A stretch of 64,000 nucleotides of DNA from Butyrivibrio sp. FCS014 (GCF_000526935.1 NZ_JAHA01000008.1:186001-250000); one strand, 5' to 3'; shown: positions 42,355 to 51,940, numbered from the stretch's first letter. Translations and numbers: made by a program. The notes: generated from the letters alone by a model not told the origin.

Positions 42355-43488
42355 TCAGAATATTCTAAGGGCCTTTCCCGCAAGGCTCATCACTGCCTCA
42401 ATAAAGTAATAGTCTCCGTAGATAATGGACATGTTGTGGCCGTCACCGTGATAATCCACCGCACAGTTGTTAAGAATGTTGTCGGTCTCGGTGCCCCAGC
42501 TGCAGCGCTTTTCATCCAGGGTCATAAGGAGCTTTAAAGCCGCATCAAGGTATTTGTCAGCGTCCTCTGGAAGCTGGGTTGCCAGCTCAATAAGTCCCGA
42601 TGCTGTGATGGCAGCTGCCGTTGAGTCCTCAAGATTAACTTCCTTAGGCTGCCTGTAGTCAATGGGAACAAGGTAATTTTCAGGGATTGCGGAAAGAACG
42701 TAGTCCGCGATCTTCTTTGAAGTATCAAGAAATCTCTTTTCCCCGGTGTAATGGTAAGACAAAGCAAAGCCGTAGATTCCCCAGCTCTGGCCTCTGGTCC
42801 AGGATGAGCCTTCGCCGTATCCCTGTCCTCCAAGGCTTCCCAGTACATCTCCGGTAAAGGGATCAAATACCACGATGTGGTTGACGGAGCCATCCTCCCT
42901 TACAAAGGTCTGCCTTGCAGCATCGGCGTGGGCCCTGGCAATCAGCTTAAATCTCGGGTCCGTGGTCTCCTCGGAAGCCCAGTACAAAAGAGGCAGATTC
43001 ATCATGCAGTCGATGATGGCAAACCCTCTCCTGTCCACCTCGTCCCAGTTGTTCCAGGCCCTTATGAAGTTGCCGGCGATGTTGAATCTTCCGGCCATAT
43101 TGTTGGCTGCCAGCAGCGCGCGGTTCAAGGACTCCTTGTTTCTCTCCCTCTTGTATCTCACAACGGAAGTGGGAAGCCACTTAAATCCATTGTCGTGGTC
43201 CAGCCCTTGGGCATTCATAAGATTGTAATCAAGCTTCTCCTCAACTCCAATTGCTTCCTGCCTGAACATTTCATTGCCGGTAAGGACATATAGCTGCCAC
43301 AGGATTCCACCCCAAAAGCCGTTGGTCCACCAGCAGGGATCGTCCTTACTCTTATCGTCAAACCTGCCGTCAACCGTGGTATAGGGAATGATCCCTCTGT
43401 TCCTGTCAACAACAACTGTCATTTTCTCCCTGATCTTTTTAACAGTCTCTTCGACCCATTTCTTCTCCTCTGCACTAAGCTGTCTCAT
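42355..43488 (-). CDS. GH88 unsaturated glucuronyl hydrolase
   Basis: The product is 377 residues, the standard size. It removes 4,5-unsaturated uronic acid from the non-reducing end of oligosaccharides made by lyases, through hydration of the double bond. Family marks are DPCWWTNGFWGGILWQLYVLTG, GLDHDNGF (with a catalytic-site aspartate), RGFAIIDCMMNLPLLYWAS (second aspartate) and GSSWTRGQSWGIYGFALSY (each quoted in part). GAGGGG lies 8 bases before the ATG. There is no signal peptide. Its partner lyase is the heparinase II/III-like gene immediately upstream. Confidence 0.94.
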   Translation of the reverse strand: MRQLSAEEKKWVEETVKKIREKMTVVVDRNRGIIPYTTVDGRFDDKSKDDPCWWTNGFWGGILWQLYVLTGNEMFRQEAIGVEEKLDYNLMNAQGLDHDNGFKWLPTSVVRYKRERNKESLNRALLAANNMAGRFNIAGNFIRAWNNWDEVDRRGFAIIDCMMNLPLLYWASEETTDPRFKLIARAHADAARQTFVREDGSVNHIVVFDPFTGDVLGSLGGQGYGEGSSWTRGQSWGIYGFALSYHYTGEKRFLDTSKKIADYVLSAIPENYLVPIDYRQPKEVNLEDSTAAAITASGLIELATQLPEDADKYLDAALKLLMTLDEKRCSWGTETDNILNNCAVDYHGDGHNMSIIYGDYYFIEAVMSLAGKALRIF

Positions 43489-43539
43489 GCTGTTTCCCCT
43501 CTCTTCCTTTTAATCTTGCCAAATACCGGGGTTTCCGGC

Positions 43540-45417
43540 TTAACTTATCCTGACCGTCACTTCTTTTGCATCATCCATATAAGCCAGGATCCTGTAAACC
43601 TGATGCTTCCAGGAGATCTTAAGCCGCTCGTCCTCAATGGGACATACTTCAGTCTCCACCTTGCAAACTCCCGTCAGTTCTATCTTTGAAAGCTCACCGA
43701 CCTTCAGGTGGCACACGCCGCTAACAGTGACCTCCTCAATTACCGGCTCCTCATAGGTCATCAGTGTAAGCACGCACTCCGGGTCCCCTTCATACCGGTC
43801 CTTCACCCATATCTCTTTTCCCTTAATGAGTGAAACCTCCCTATTGTAGCTTTCTATCCTCTCATCATTATAGGCACCGGCTATATTCATTTGGAGTGAA
43901 CTTATTTCATTTCCGTCATCTTTTTTCCCAAGAAAACATTTAACATCCGATGCCCCATACTCCTTCCCGGGCTCTTGCAGGATCTTTTCCTCTTCCCCAA
44001 AGGTCGGAACATTGTGGTAGTCGGAGCGCATGGTCCATATATCATACCTTCTGTCGCTGAAGGTCTCCCGGGTATAGGTCCCAACTCCCAGGTCAATGAT
44101 CAGGGGCTTTCCGTTTTTGTATACGGTAAAAGAGCCAACGTCGTTGTGGTTGTGACTGTCCCCGTTATTTCCTGCCTTTGCCGCCAGCACGTAGGTCCCA
44201 TCCCTTGCCACCATAAGCCCCGTGCTCTCAAAAAAGGCATCCGGGCAGAGCAGTAAACTTTCTGGATATCCTTCCATCTCCTCATAATTCAGGGCCTGCA
44301 CAATATGGTAAAAGAGATTGATCTCCTCCGAAAGAAGCCTGTCGCTCTCCTTGGCCTTCCTGAAATCTGCTGCCGCAAAGGAAGCAAGTACCTCATCCCT
44401 GCAGAGCTTTCCAAACAAAAACTCCCTGGCCGTGCGCCTTGGACATCTGGCGGCGCAGTCCGCAAAATTCACGTACAGATTGTCCGTGACATTCATCTTC
44501 ACTATATAGTTTGCGATATTCCTTATAAGGGGCTCCCTGAATATTCCTTCAAACTCGCCGCCCTCAAGGACGTTGTTCATAATATAAAGAGCTCCAAAAA
44601 GGCAGAGCCCCGCGTGGGAGTAGTACTGAGCCCCTTCGTTACAGGCCCCGTCCTCTCCGTATTCATCCAGGAAAAAATCCAGCGAGAGCGCCGCGCTCCT
44701 TAGATATCCCTTTAAGGTTTCCTCGTCCATATAAGAGTCCGGCCTTGTAAAGGCGCACAGCAAAATGTTCTGAGTACACCAGGGTGTCCAGTTGCACATG
44801 GGCTGAAGACCGTCTCCCATCCACCAGAAGCGCTCTGTGGTATAAGGTGTAAATATCCTCTCGTTAAGCTTTCTGTCGATGATCCTGCTTATGCCGGGAT
44901 CTCTTTTGCCCAAAAGAGGCCTGAGCACATATTCCGCCACAGCAAGAAGTGCTCCCGTCTCAGCAGCAAAGAGATCTATTATCGGGTGCTCTGTGTCAGG
45001 AAACTCCTGCTGCTTTTCATCCCTTACGTGGGTGTTGTGGGCAGGAAGGCACCAGGAGGATTCCTGAAGGATAAGGTATATTCCGTCAAGGATCTCCTCA
45101 AGGAACCTGTCCCCGCCTTCAGCAAGCTGCGCCATGATAAGTGCATTCAGCTTCCTTCTTCTTGAAAAATACAGCTCCTCAAACCGGGAGCGGTTGCCGT
45201 TTTTGGAAAACTCAAGATAGTCGGACAAGAGAATCTGTGACCAGGGCTCTTTTTCTGCCCGCTCTCCTTCATTGATCAGCTTTTGCCTGAGTTCCCCCGG
45301 AAGCGCCTCATAAACCTTCCTGTTTTCTATATCGGGACACAAAGAAAACGCGCACAAAGAGCGCGTTTTCTGTAAATATTCCGTAACCGTATGTCTGTGT
45401 GATATTTCTTTTCCCAT
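43540..45417 (-). CDS. heparinase II/III-family polysaccharide lyase, cytoplasmic
   Basis: The product is 625 residues from the ATG at 45417, which has AAAGGG at ideal distance. The ATG two codons earlier overlaps the permease stop (ATGA) but has the ribosome site touching it. An N-terminal alpha-barrel (to about 370; ERFWWMGDGLQPMCNW, GACNEGAQYYSHAG) is followed by the heparinase II/III beta domain, beginning GLMVARDGTYVLAAKAGNNGDSHNHNDVGSF, with His/Asn residues of the active site. It would eliminate across a uronic acid-linked bond, giving the unsaturated product that GH88 needs. With no signal peptide it acts inside the cell on short oligomers. The exact substrate is unknown. Confidence 0.88.
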   Translation of the reverse strand: MGKEISHRHTVTEYLQKTRSLCAFSLCPDIENRKVYEALPGELRQKLINEGERAEKEPWSQILLSDYLEFSKNGNRSRFEELYFSRRRKLNALIMAQLAEGGDRFLEEILDGIYLILQESSWCLPAHNTHVRDEKQQEFPDTEHPIIDLFAAETGALLAVAEYVLRPLLGKRDPGISRIIDRKLNERIFTPYTTERFWWMGDGLQPMCNWTPWCTQNILLCAFTRPDSYMDEETLKGYLRSAALSLDFFLDEYGEDGACNEGAQYYSHAGLCLFGALYIMNNVLEGGEFEGIFREPLIRNIANYIVKMNVTDNLYVNFADCAARCPRRTAREFLFGKLCRDEVLASFAAADFRKAKESDRLLSEEINLFYHIVQALNYEEMEGYPESLLLCPDAFFESTGLMVARDGTYVLAAKAGNNGDSHNHNDVGSFTVYKNGKPLIIDLGVGTYTRETFSDRRYDIWTMRSDYHNVPTFGEEEKILQEPGKEYGASDVKCFLGKKDDGNEISSLQMNIAGAYNDERIESYNREVSLIKGKEIWVKDRYEGDPECVLTLMTYEEPVIEEVTVSGVCHLKVGELSKIELTGVCKVETEVCPIEDERLKISWKHQVYRILAYMDDAKEVTVRIS

Positions 45418-45419
45418 TG

Positions 45420-46274
45420 TCATCCCTTTACCGAACCGGCAGTGATACCTGCAACAAAGTACTTCTGAAGCGAAATGAACACGATAAATACCGGTATTAA
45501 TGATAACACAGATGCCGCCATGATCAGTCCGTATTCGGCAGAATACTGTGAAATAAACATCTTAAGTCCTATCTGCAGGGTCTTCTTGGACTCTGTGGTG
45601 AGATAGATAAGGGGGCCCAGGAAGTCGTTCCAGGTGTTAACGAAGGTAAAGATTATAAGGGTCGAAAGTGCGGGCTTTGAAAGGGGGAGCATGATCTTGG
45701 CATAGATCTCGTACTCACTCATGCCGTCAATCCTGGCCGCCTCGCAAAGCGAATCCGGGATTCCCTCGTAAAACTGCCTCATAAGGAACACGCCAAAGGC
45801 GGAGAAGGCCTGGAGGATTATGATGGCAAGGTGAGTATCCGCAAGATGGAGGCTCCTCATGAACATGAACTGGGGAACCATGTATACCTGCCAGGGAACT
45901 GCGATGGTTGCCACATATGCAAGGAACAAGAGGTTCCTGCCCTTAAACTCAAGCTTGGCAAAGGCGTAAGCCGCAAAGCTGGAGGTAAGGAGCTGCAGCA
46001 GCGTTACTATGATCGTCAGCTTGGCGGTGTTCAGTGTGAATTTTGCCAGAGGTATCTTGGTCCAGATGTCAATGTAGTTCTGCCATCTTGGAGCCTTGGG
46101 GATCCACTCAAAGGGTATCACAAATACGTCTTTATTGAATTTCAGTGATGCCGATATCATCCATACGAAGGGCACAAGCATTAAAAGTGCCAGGAGGATG
46201 AGCAGCACATAGACTATTGTCTGTCCTATGATTCTGTTTGTCTTTTTGCTCTTCACTTCTATCGTCCTCCCCAT
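45420..46274 (-). CDS. sugar ABC permease (MalG/UgpE type)
   Basis: The product is 284 residues with six membrane helices (first at about 14-36). The coupling motif EAARIDGMSEYEIYAKIMLPLSKPAL is canonical. The ATG shares one base with the stop of the preceding permease (TGATG), and its own stop overlaps the lyase start region. Like many Firmicute CUT1 systems no ATPase gene is present here, so a shared MsmX-type ATPase encoded elsewhere probably powers it. Confidence 0.93.
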   Translation of the reverse strand: MGRTIEVKSKKTNRIIGQTIVYVLLILLALLMLVPFVWMISASLKFNKDVFVIPFEWIPKAPRWQNYIDIWTKIPLAKFTLNTAKLTIIVTLLQLLTSSFAAYAFAKLEFKGRNLLFLAYVATIAVPWQVYMVPQFMFMRSLHLADTHLAIIILQAFSAFGVFLMRQFYEGIPDSLCEAARIDGMSEYEIYAKIMLPLSKPALSTLIIFTFVNTWNDFLGPLIYLTTESKKTLQIGLKMFISQYSAEYGLIMAASVLSLIPVFIVFISLQKYFVAGITAGSVKG

Positions 46275-47197
46275 CAGTCGTTGGCATAATTCTTCTCACC
46301 CCTGAACTGGATGAGGGTAACAACAAGTACTATGGCAAAAAGAACCAGTGCCGATGCGGAAGCTCTTCCAAGCTTCCAGTTTCTGAAAGCTTCTTCGTAG
46401 ATGTAATAAACCAGAACGATTGCGCTCTTGTTTACCACGCCGTTGGAGCCGCCGGCCAGCATGTAAACTATGTCGTATACCTTGAAGCAGTTGATGGTAA
46501 GCATGATCGTTACAAAAAATGTGGTGGGCTTAAGCTGAGGAACGGTAATATGTCTGAACTTCTGCCAGGCATTTGCTCCGTCAAGGGATGCTGCCTCATA
46601 GAGGTCTTCGCTTATTCCCTGAAGGCCCGCCAGATAAATAACCATATAGTAACCCATGTTCTTCCACACGGAGAACATGATAATTGTCAACATTACGGTA
46701 CTGGATGAAGCTGCCCACTTAAGAGGAGCCACATGAAGTACATTCATAAGAAGCTGGTTCACGATACCGCCCTTGGCCGGTGTGAACAGCATATTCCATA
46801 CGGCGGCAACCGCCACCAGTGATGCAACGTAAGGGAAGAAGGCAACTGTCCTGAAGAAGTTGGTCCCTTTTATCTTCTGGTTCAAAAGAATAGCCAGTGC
46901 CAGAGCCATTACCAGAGTGATGGGCACTGTAAAGATACTGTAGATGATGGTATTTTTCAGAGCAGAGGTAAATCTGTCGTCCGAAAAGATCTGTACGAAG
47001 TTGTTAAATCCCACGAACTTCATTGTGTTGCTTCCGTCCCACTCAGCAAAGGACATGAGCAGAGCCAGGACAATGGGGCCAAGAGTAAATACGGCAAATC
47101 CTATGAAGTTGGGGGCGATGAAGGAATATGCCACAAGATTTCTCTTCCTCTGGCGCCTTCTCATATTCTTTTCCATAGCAGTCAGTTCTGCAGCCAT
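46274..47197 (-). CDS. sugar ABC permease (MalF/UgpA type)
   Basis: The product is 307 residues from the ATG at 47197 (MAAELTAMEKN), with GAGG 8 bases upstream. Longer frames start with TTG inside the upstream attenuator hairpin and are rejected. It has a basic N-terminus (KNMRRRQRKRN) and six helices, with coupling loop EAASLDGANAWQKFRHITVPQLKPT. It pairs with the permease at 45420 and the lipoprotein at 47302. Expression relative to the lipoprotein is probably lowered by the hairpin at 47234-47277. Confidence 0.93.
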   Translation of the reverse strand: MAAELTAMEKNMRRRQRKRNLVAYSFIAPNFIGFAVFTLGPIVLALLMSFAEWDGSNTMKFVGFNNFVQIFSDDRFTSALKNTIIYSIFTVPITLVMALALAILLNQKIKGTNFFRTVAFFPYVASLVAVAAVWNMLFTPAKGGIVNQLLMNVLHVAPLKWAASSSTVMLTIIMFSVWKNMGYYMVIYLAGLQGISEDLYEAASLDGANAWQKFRHITVPQLKPTTFFVTIMLTINCFKVYDIVYMLAGGSNGVVNKSAIVLVYYIYEEAFRNWKLGRASASALVLFAIVLVVTLIQFRGEKNYAND

Positions 47198-47233
47198 GCG
47201 TGTTTCCTCATTTTCTTCGATAGCTTTTTTCCC

Positions 47234-47277
47234 AAAAAGAGCACTTGAACTCAAGCGATCTTGATATTCAAGTGCTC
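47234..47277 (-). terminator. intercistronic terminator/attenuator after the binding-protein gene
   Basis: The perfect 11-bp arms GAGCACTTGAA and TTCAAGTGCTC, with an inner CAAG/CTTG, are followed by TTTTT on the minus strand. It lies between the binding-protein stop (47302) and the permease start (47197). Partial termination here would make binding protein in excess over permeases. Confidence 0.85.
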
Positions 47278-47301
47278 CGTCTGTCTTAATTAACCTGATT
47301 A

Positions 47302-48681
47302 TTACTGTGCAAGAATAGCCTGAACGCCTTCGTTCATTGCTGCGATAGCATCGTCAACACTTACTTCCTCGTTCATGATAAGGTCGTGCTGCTCGTTGAG
47401 AACTGTCTCGATCTCAGAGGACTTGTCGTTGGCGGGCATCTCAAGATATGTGTGGCTTGTGATGAGAGCTTCCTTGGAAGCATCGTCTGTAGGGAAGCCA
47501 TCCATTGATGCGATGATGTCAACGATGGTCTTGTTGGTCATGGCAGGGATGTTACCTGTGGAAGCCATAACCTCTGCACCCTCGGCGCCGCTTACGAACT
47601 TAACGAAATCCCATGCTGCATCCTTGTTGGGCGCTGATGTGGGAACTGCAAGAGCTGTGATTGTTGAAAGTGTGGAACCTGCCTCAACGCCGTCAGCATG
47701 AGGATACTTAACAATGCCCCAGTTTGTGCAGTCTGTGTACTCGCCGTCTTTGATCTTCTGGATAAGAGTTGCGATGAACCATGATCCCATGTTCATTGTA
47801 GCTACGTTGCCCTGAGCAAATGCTGCTGAATAGTGAAGTCCCTGTGTCTTAAGTGTTGCATAGTCCATGCAGACACCATCTTTCTGCTGATTAAGAACCA
47901 TCTCGTAGTAAGGCTTTGTGAAGTCATACTCGCCGTCAACGATGGTGTGCTTGCCATCAAGGATACCATCGAGCTGGATTGTGGATCTCCAGGTGTGGTA
48001 GTGTGATCCGTAAATCTCAGCACCGGGTGTTGTATCTGTAACGCTTCTTGCAAGGGCGTCATACTGCTCCCAGGTCATGTCGTTTGTGGGATAATCTACG
48101 CCGGCCTTATCAAAGATGTCCTTGTTGTAGAAAAGAACCCAGATGTCTGATCTGAAAGGAAGCTCGTAGAGGTTTCCGTCGATAGTAACCTGATCTGTAA
48201 CGCCGTTGTAGAGTGAAAGGTCTACGCCGTCAGCTGCGATACGATCGTTAAGGGGCTCGAGAACACCCTTGTTTACCAGTGATACGTATCCGGGAACATC
48301 CTTGATTGTTACAACATCGAAGTCGGAGCCTGCTCCTGAGAGCTGTGTGCCGAGAACTGTGCTGTAATCTGTTGATCCAAGGTCAACCATCTCAATTGTT
48401 ACATTGGGGTGTGCTGCTGTGTAAGCATCGATAAGAGGCTGATAATATACTGTGCTTGATACATCCCAGAGTGCCCACTTAAGTGTTACAGGCTCATCGG
48501 ATGCTGTCTCTTCTGCTGCAGGTGCTTCTGCCTGTGCGGGCTCAGCTGCAGGAGCTGCCTCTGTCTGTGTTTCTGTCTGAACTTCTGCTGCGGGTGCCTG
48601 CTCTGCAGCGCTTCCGCATGCTGTGATACTTGCTACAACCATGGTCATGGCAAGCAAAGAGCTTAAGAATCTCTTTTTCAT
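47302..48681 (-). CDS. extracellular sugar-binding lipoprotein (SBP_bac_1 type)
   Basis: The product is 459 residues. The signal peptide ends in lipobox SITAC with lipidated Cys22. A Glu/Ala/Pro linker follows (about 25-65), then the type-1 solute-binding fold with VTLKWALWDVSSTVYYQPLIDAYTAAHPNV (in part) and GSWFIATLI. It captures oligosaccharide for the two permeases downstream. GGGAGG lies 7 bases before the ATG. It is the first gene of the operon 48681-39486 and divergent from the kinase gene, whose system probably controls it. Aromatic-rich binding-site residues cannot be assigned to a ligand. Confidence 0.94.
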   Translation of the reverse strand: MKKRFLSSLLAMTMVVASITACGSAAEQAPAAEVQTETQTEAAPAAEPAQAEAPAAEETASDEPVTLKWALWDVSSTVYYQPLIDAYTAAHPNVTIEMVDLGSTDYSTVLGTQLSGAGSDFDVVTIKDVPGYVSLVNKGVLEPLNDRIAADGVDLSLYNGVTDQVTIDGNLYELPFRSDIWVLFYNKDIFDKAGVDYPTNDMTWEQYDALARSVTDTTPGAEIYGSHYHTWRSTIQLDGILDGKHTIVDGEYDFTKPYYEMVLNQQKDGVCMDYATLKTQGLHYSAAFAQGNVATMNMGSWFIATLIQKIKDGEYTDCTNWGIVKYPHADGVEAGSTLSTITALAVPTSAPNKDAAWDFVKFVSGAEGAEVMASTGNIPAMTNKTIVDIIASMDGFPTDDASKEALITSHTYLEMPANDKSSEIETVLNEQHDLIMNEEVSVDDAIAAMNEGVQAILAQ

Positions 48682-48796
48682 GTGTAACCTCCCTCTTTGT
48701 AGAACCGCGTCGCGGTGTGTTTGTTATGAGAACAGTTTATATTTTCTTAATATTTGGTTGAATGTACTTTCTTTAACTCTTATTAACAAAAAAATG

Positions 48797-48817
48797 CAAT
48801 TTTTTTATATAAAATTG
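48797..48817. promoter_or_regulatory. AT-rich imperfect palindrome between divergent operons
   Basis: CAATTTT...AAAATTG, 21 bases, sits in the 173-base gap between the binding-protein and kinase genes. It is a plausible but unproven site for the AraC-type response regulator or a promoter element. Confidence 0.3.
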
Positions 48818-48854
48818 TATTTTCTTATGTTTCCCCCTGCTCTAATATATACCT

Positions 48855-50588
48855 ATGCATACTAAGAAGCACGCTATCCGCAACAAAATAGTTCTCTGGG
48901 CCGTGGGTTTTGCCCTTGTCATTGCCCTTGGTGTTGCCTCTGTCAGCCTGATCCTTTCCGTAAGATACCTTAAGGAAAATCAGCAGCAGGCCGCCCTTAC
49001 AAATATCCATGTTCTTGGAAACTCCCTCGACTCCGATATCAACAGGATCCTGACCTTTTCCAACTGGATATGTCTTGACAGCACCATCAGCAATTATCTA
49101 AGGACCGTGGACAAGGCCTATGCTACAGATGTTCAAACCGGCCGAAAGCTCTCGGTATCCGCCTGGAATCACCTTACCAACGAATTCAATATAATAGGTG
49201 TAAGAAATTCCATCGACAGGGTTGTCATCTCAACTCCCACAGGGACCCAGTTCCTTCAGACCATCTCCGTAGGGGATTCCCAGTCGGTGGTGGATGTTCC
49301 CATGACCATCATGGACTGCGAGTTCTTTGAAGGCCTTATCACTGCGCCTTCCTTTAAGTGGACCGGTATCTACAACAATCCCTTAAGCCGGACCGGAAAA
49401 CCAAGGCTCCTTCCCATTGTGAGACCCATCTACAGTTCTTCATCCTCAGCCATAATAGGCTGGCTTTACATAGACATTCCCGCATCGGTCATCACAGATT
49501 CCTTAAAAAGCTTCGTCCTCACAGAAGATGATGCCCTCTATATCTCTTTTGACCGGGGGATAACCTACAGGTATGTATCCGGACAGCTGGAAAGAGACAG
49601 CGTTCCGGCGGAGGCTATCTCCTATGAGCTTCCCAATACCGGCTGGACTCTTTCCTATCTTCCTTCGAGAGCTGTTCTTGCAGGCAGGGTGCGCTCCTTT
49701 GGTATCCTTATCCTGGGATTTTTCTTTGTTATCCTGCTGGCGGGAGTTATCCTGAGTATTTTCCTGCAGCGTACCATCACCCGCCCCGTAGGAAATCTCA
49801 TAAGCCGCCTGGACAAGATCGGCCAGGGCGACTTTTCCAGAGATGAAAAGATTGAGTGGAATAATGAACTTGGTGAGATAGGCCGGGGTATCAACAATCT
49901 ATCGGAGAACGTAAAAGAGCTGATGGATTCAAGGCTTCAGGATGAGAAGGCCAGGCATGACCTTGAATATCAGGTGCTTCAATCCCAGATAAATCCCCAC
50001 TTTTTGTACAACACCTTAAATACCATCAAGTGGATGGCCACCATTCAGGGCTCCGAAGGTATCGCGGACATGTCCACTGCTCTCTCAAGGCTCATGAAGA
50101 ACATATCAAAAAGTACTGAGGAGCTGATCCCTTTATCCGATGAGTTTTCTCTGGTGGATGACTATTTTACCATTATGAAATACCGCTACGGCGGCACCAT
50201 AGATCTGGAGTACATAACTGATGATGAAGCTCTTCTGTCTCAGAGGATCAACCGATTCTCCCTTCAGCCCATCATAGAAAATGCCATTTTCCACGGCATT
50301 GAGCCCAAGGGCAGCGCCGGACAGATAACAGTCCACACCTATAAGGAAGATGGCAATGTTATAATTGATGTTACGGACAACGGCGTAGGAATGAGCCCGG
50401 AGGCAATAGAGAAGGTTCTTTGTATGGAGAACCAGAGCTCTACCGAATTCTTCAGACAGATCGGTATCTATAACGTCAACGAAAGAATAAAATATGCCCA
50501 TGGCAGTGAATACGGGATCAGGATAATAAGCGAGGAAGGTAAATATACCACCATGCGGTTTGTCCTCCCCTTTAAAGAGGAACTCTAA
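48855..50588 (+). CDS. sensor histidine kinase, YesM type
   Basis: The product is 577 residues. TM1 is at about 12-36 and TM2 at about 280-303, enclosing an extracellular sensor of about 240 residues. HAMP follows (RTITRPVGNLISRLDKIGQGD, in part). The His_kinase segment is LQSQINPHFLYNTLNTIKWMA, with the phosphorylated histidine in NPHFLYN. The ATPase boxes are ENAIFHGIEP and VTDNGVGMS. No good ribosome site precedes the ATG at 48855. It forms an operon with the response regulator (stop and start overlap in TAATG). It probably senses the sugar or the loaded binding protein and controls the divergent uronide operon. Confidence 0.92.
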   Translation: MHTKKHAIRNKIVLWAVGFALVIALGVASVSLILSVRYLKENQQQAALTNIHVLGNSLDSDINRILTFSNWICLDSTISNYLRTVDKAYATDVQTGRKLSVSAWNHLTNEFNIIGVRNSIDRVVISTPTGTQFLQTISVGDSQSVVDVPMTIMDCEFFEGLITAPSFKWTGIYNNPLSRTGKPRLLPIVRPIYSSSSSAIIGWLYIDIPASVITDSLKSFVLTEDDALYISFDRGITYRYVSGQLERDSVPAEAISYELPNTGWTLSYLPSRAVLAGRVRSFGILILGFFFVILLAGVILSIFLQRTITRPVGNLISRLDKIGQGDFSRDEKIEWNNELGEIGRGINNLSENVKELMDSRLQDEKARHDLEYQVLQSQINPHFLYNTLNTIKWMATIQGSEGIADMSTALSRLMKNISKSTEELIPLSDEFSLVDDYFTIMKYRYGGTIDLEYITDDEALLSQRINRFSLQPIIENAIFHGIEPKGSAGQITVHTYKEDGNVIIDVTDNGVGMSPEAIEKVLCMENQSSTEFFRQIGIYNVNERIKYAHGSEYGIRIISEEGKYTTMRFVLPFKEEL

Positions 50589-51874
50589 TGTACAGATTGC
50601 TTATAGTTGATGATGAGCCTCTGGTTCAGATTGGTCTTAAGACCATGCTGGCCAAGGATCACGCAGACAAAATAGATGTGATAGGAACCGCCTCCAACGG
50701 TCAGGAGGCCTGGGATATCATCTCCGAGGATCCCCCGGATATTGTGATAGCGGATATAAGAATGCCTGTTATGACCGGGCTTGAGCTCCTTGATAAGTCC
50801 CACAAAAAATACGGCACCGTTCCGGCCTTCATCATGCTCACCGCCTACGAGGAGTTCGAGATGGCCCGTCAGGCTCTGGTGTGCGAAGCGGTGGATTACC
50901 TGGTAAAAATAGAGCTTAACCCCGCTACTCTTTCTGCCGCAATCGACAAGGCCATTGCCCGTGTGGATGAGGAAAAGCCCTCCTCCAATAATACTGACAA
51001 TCACGCCCAAAGCTCTCTTGACGATCTCAGGCAGAAGCTCATGCTCAAGCTCTTCAATCATCTTATAACTTCAAAAGATGATCTTTTAAGCCAGGCTGCT
51101 GACCTCAACCTGTCCTTTGACTACAACAGATACATAGCAGTCTATGGGCAGATAAGCTCAAAGGCCGCTCCCGGGGAGGACTCGTACTCCCCTCAGGCTC
51201 TGGATATCTACAACTCCAGCATAAGCATGGCCAGAGAGATCATCTCACGCCACGCACCCTGCAGCATTGTCTCCATCGATCTGCAGCATTTCGCAGTGAT
51301 CTTCTATTTCACGGAGGACGATCCTGTGGCCGGTACAATGGACCTCATCACCGAGGCTCTGGAAAATGCCAGGACCATGATAACCAGCTACTTTAAAACA
51401 ACTCTCACCTTCGGCATAGGCTCTGCAGTCTCAGCTCCCATGGACATCGCAGTATCTTTTGACGAAGCCAGAACAGCCCAGCAGCAGGCTGATAACTCAC
51501 AGCCCATAAGACTGTTCAGTCACATCGTTGGCAGCAACCGCCGCTCCGGCAAGGACAAGCTCATCGGTGCGATCCAGGTATATATAGACGAAAACTTAAA
51601 CGGAAAGCTTCAGCTCAACGAGGTCGCCGAAGTCTTCGGCCTCTCTCCCGCTTACCTCTCAGTGCTGTTTAAGAAGAACACCGAGACGGGCTTTTCCGAA
51701 TATGTTTATACCAAAAAAATAGACCGGGCCAAGCAGATGCTTTTGTCCGGCGACATGAAGATCTATGAAGTGGCTGATGCCCTTGGCTTTGAATCCGCCT
51801 ACTATTTTTCCAAGGTATTCAAAAAAGTTGACGGCCACAGCCCCAGAGAATACATACAAAGTAAGAGCAATTAA
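50588..51874 (+). CDS. response regulator with AraC-type DNA-binding domain (YesN type)
   Basis: The product is 428 residues. The receiver domain (about 1-125) has acidic pair DDE in LLIVDDEPLVQIG and phospho-acceptor Asp in DIVIADIRMPVMTG, with Lys in YLVKIELNP. A central region of about 170 residues (130-315) is of the kind common in YesN. The C-terminal AraC double helix-turn-helix (about 325-425) includes LNEVAEVFGLSPAYLSVLFK and VADALGFESAYYFSKVFKK. GAGGAAC precedes the ATG. It is the likely activator of the divergent transporter/lyase operon. Confidence 0.93.
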   Translation: MYRLLIVDDEPLVQIGLKTMLAKDHADKIDVIGTASNGQEAWDIISEDPPDIVIADIRMPVMTGLELLDKSHKKYGTVPAFIMLTAYEEFEMARQALVCEAVDYLVKIELNPATLSAAIDKAIARVDEEKPSSNNTDNHAQSSLDDLRQKLMLKLFNHLITSKDDLLSQAADLNLSFDYNRYIAVYGQISSKAAPGEDSYSPQALDIYNSSISMAREIISRHAPCSIVSIDLQHFAVIFYFTEDDPVAGTMDLITEALENARTMITSYFKTTLTFGIGSAVSAPMDIAVSFDEARTAQQQADNSQPIRLFSHIVGSNRRSGKDKLIGAIQVYIDENLNGKLQLNEVAEVFGLSPAYLSVLFKKNTETGFSEYVYTKKIDRAKQMLLSGDMKIYEVADALGFESAYYFSKVFKKVDGHSPREYIQSKSN

Positions 51875-51878
51875 AAAC

Positions 51879-51933
51879 AGCCTGAAGCCGGGAATGCAAA
51901 GCATCTGCTTGCCCCTGACTTCAGGCTTTTTAT
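51879..51933. terminator. bidirectional terminator between convergent genes
   Basis: The arms AGCCTGAAG (51879-51887) and CTTCAGGCT (51919-51927) enclose a structured loop with its own small stem. TTTTATTA follows on the plus strand and, after one G, TTTTTAAT on the minus strand. It serves the response-regulator gene and the AAA ATPase gene. Confidence 0.85.
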
Positions 51934-51940
51934 TAATATA

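Noticed and set aside
47200..47254. TTG start for the permease at 47254
   Set aside because: It lies within the attenuator hairpin. The ATG at 47197 has a GAGG site at proper distance.
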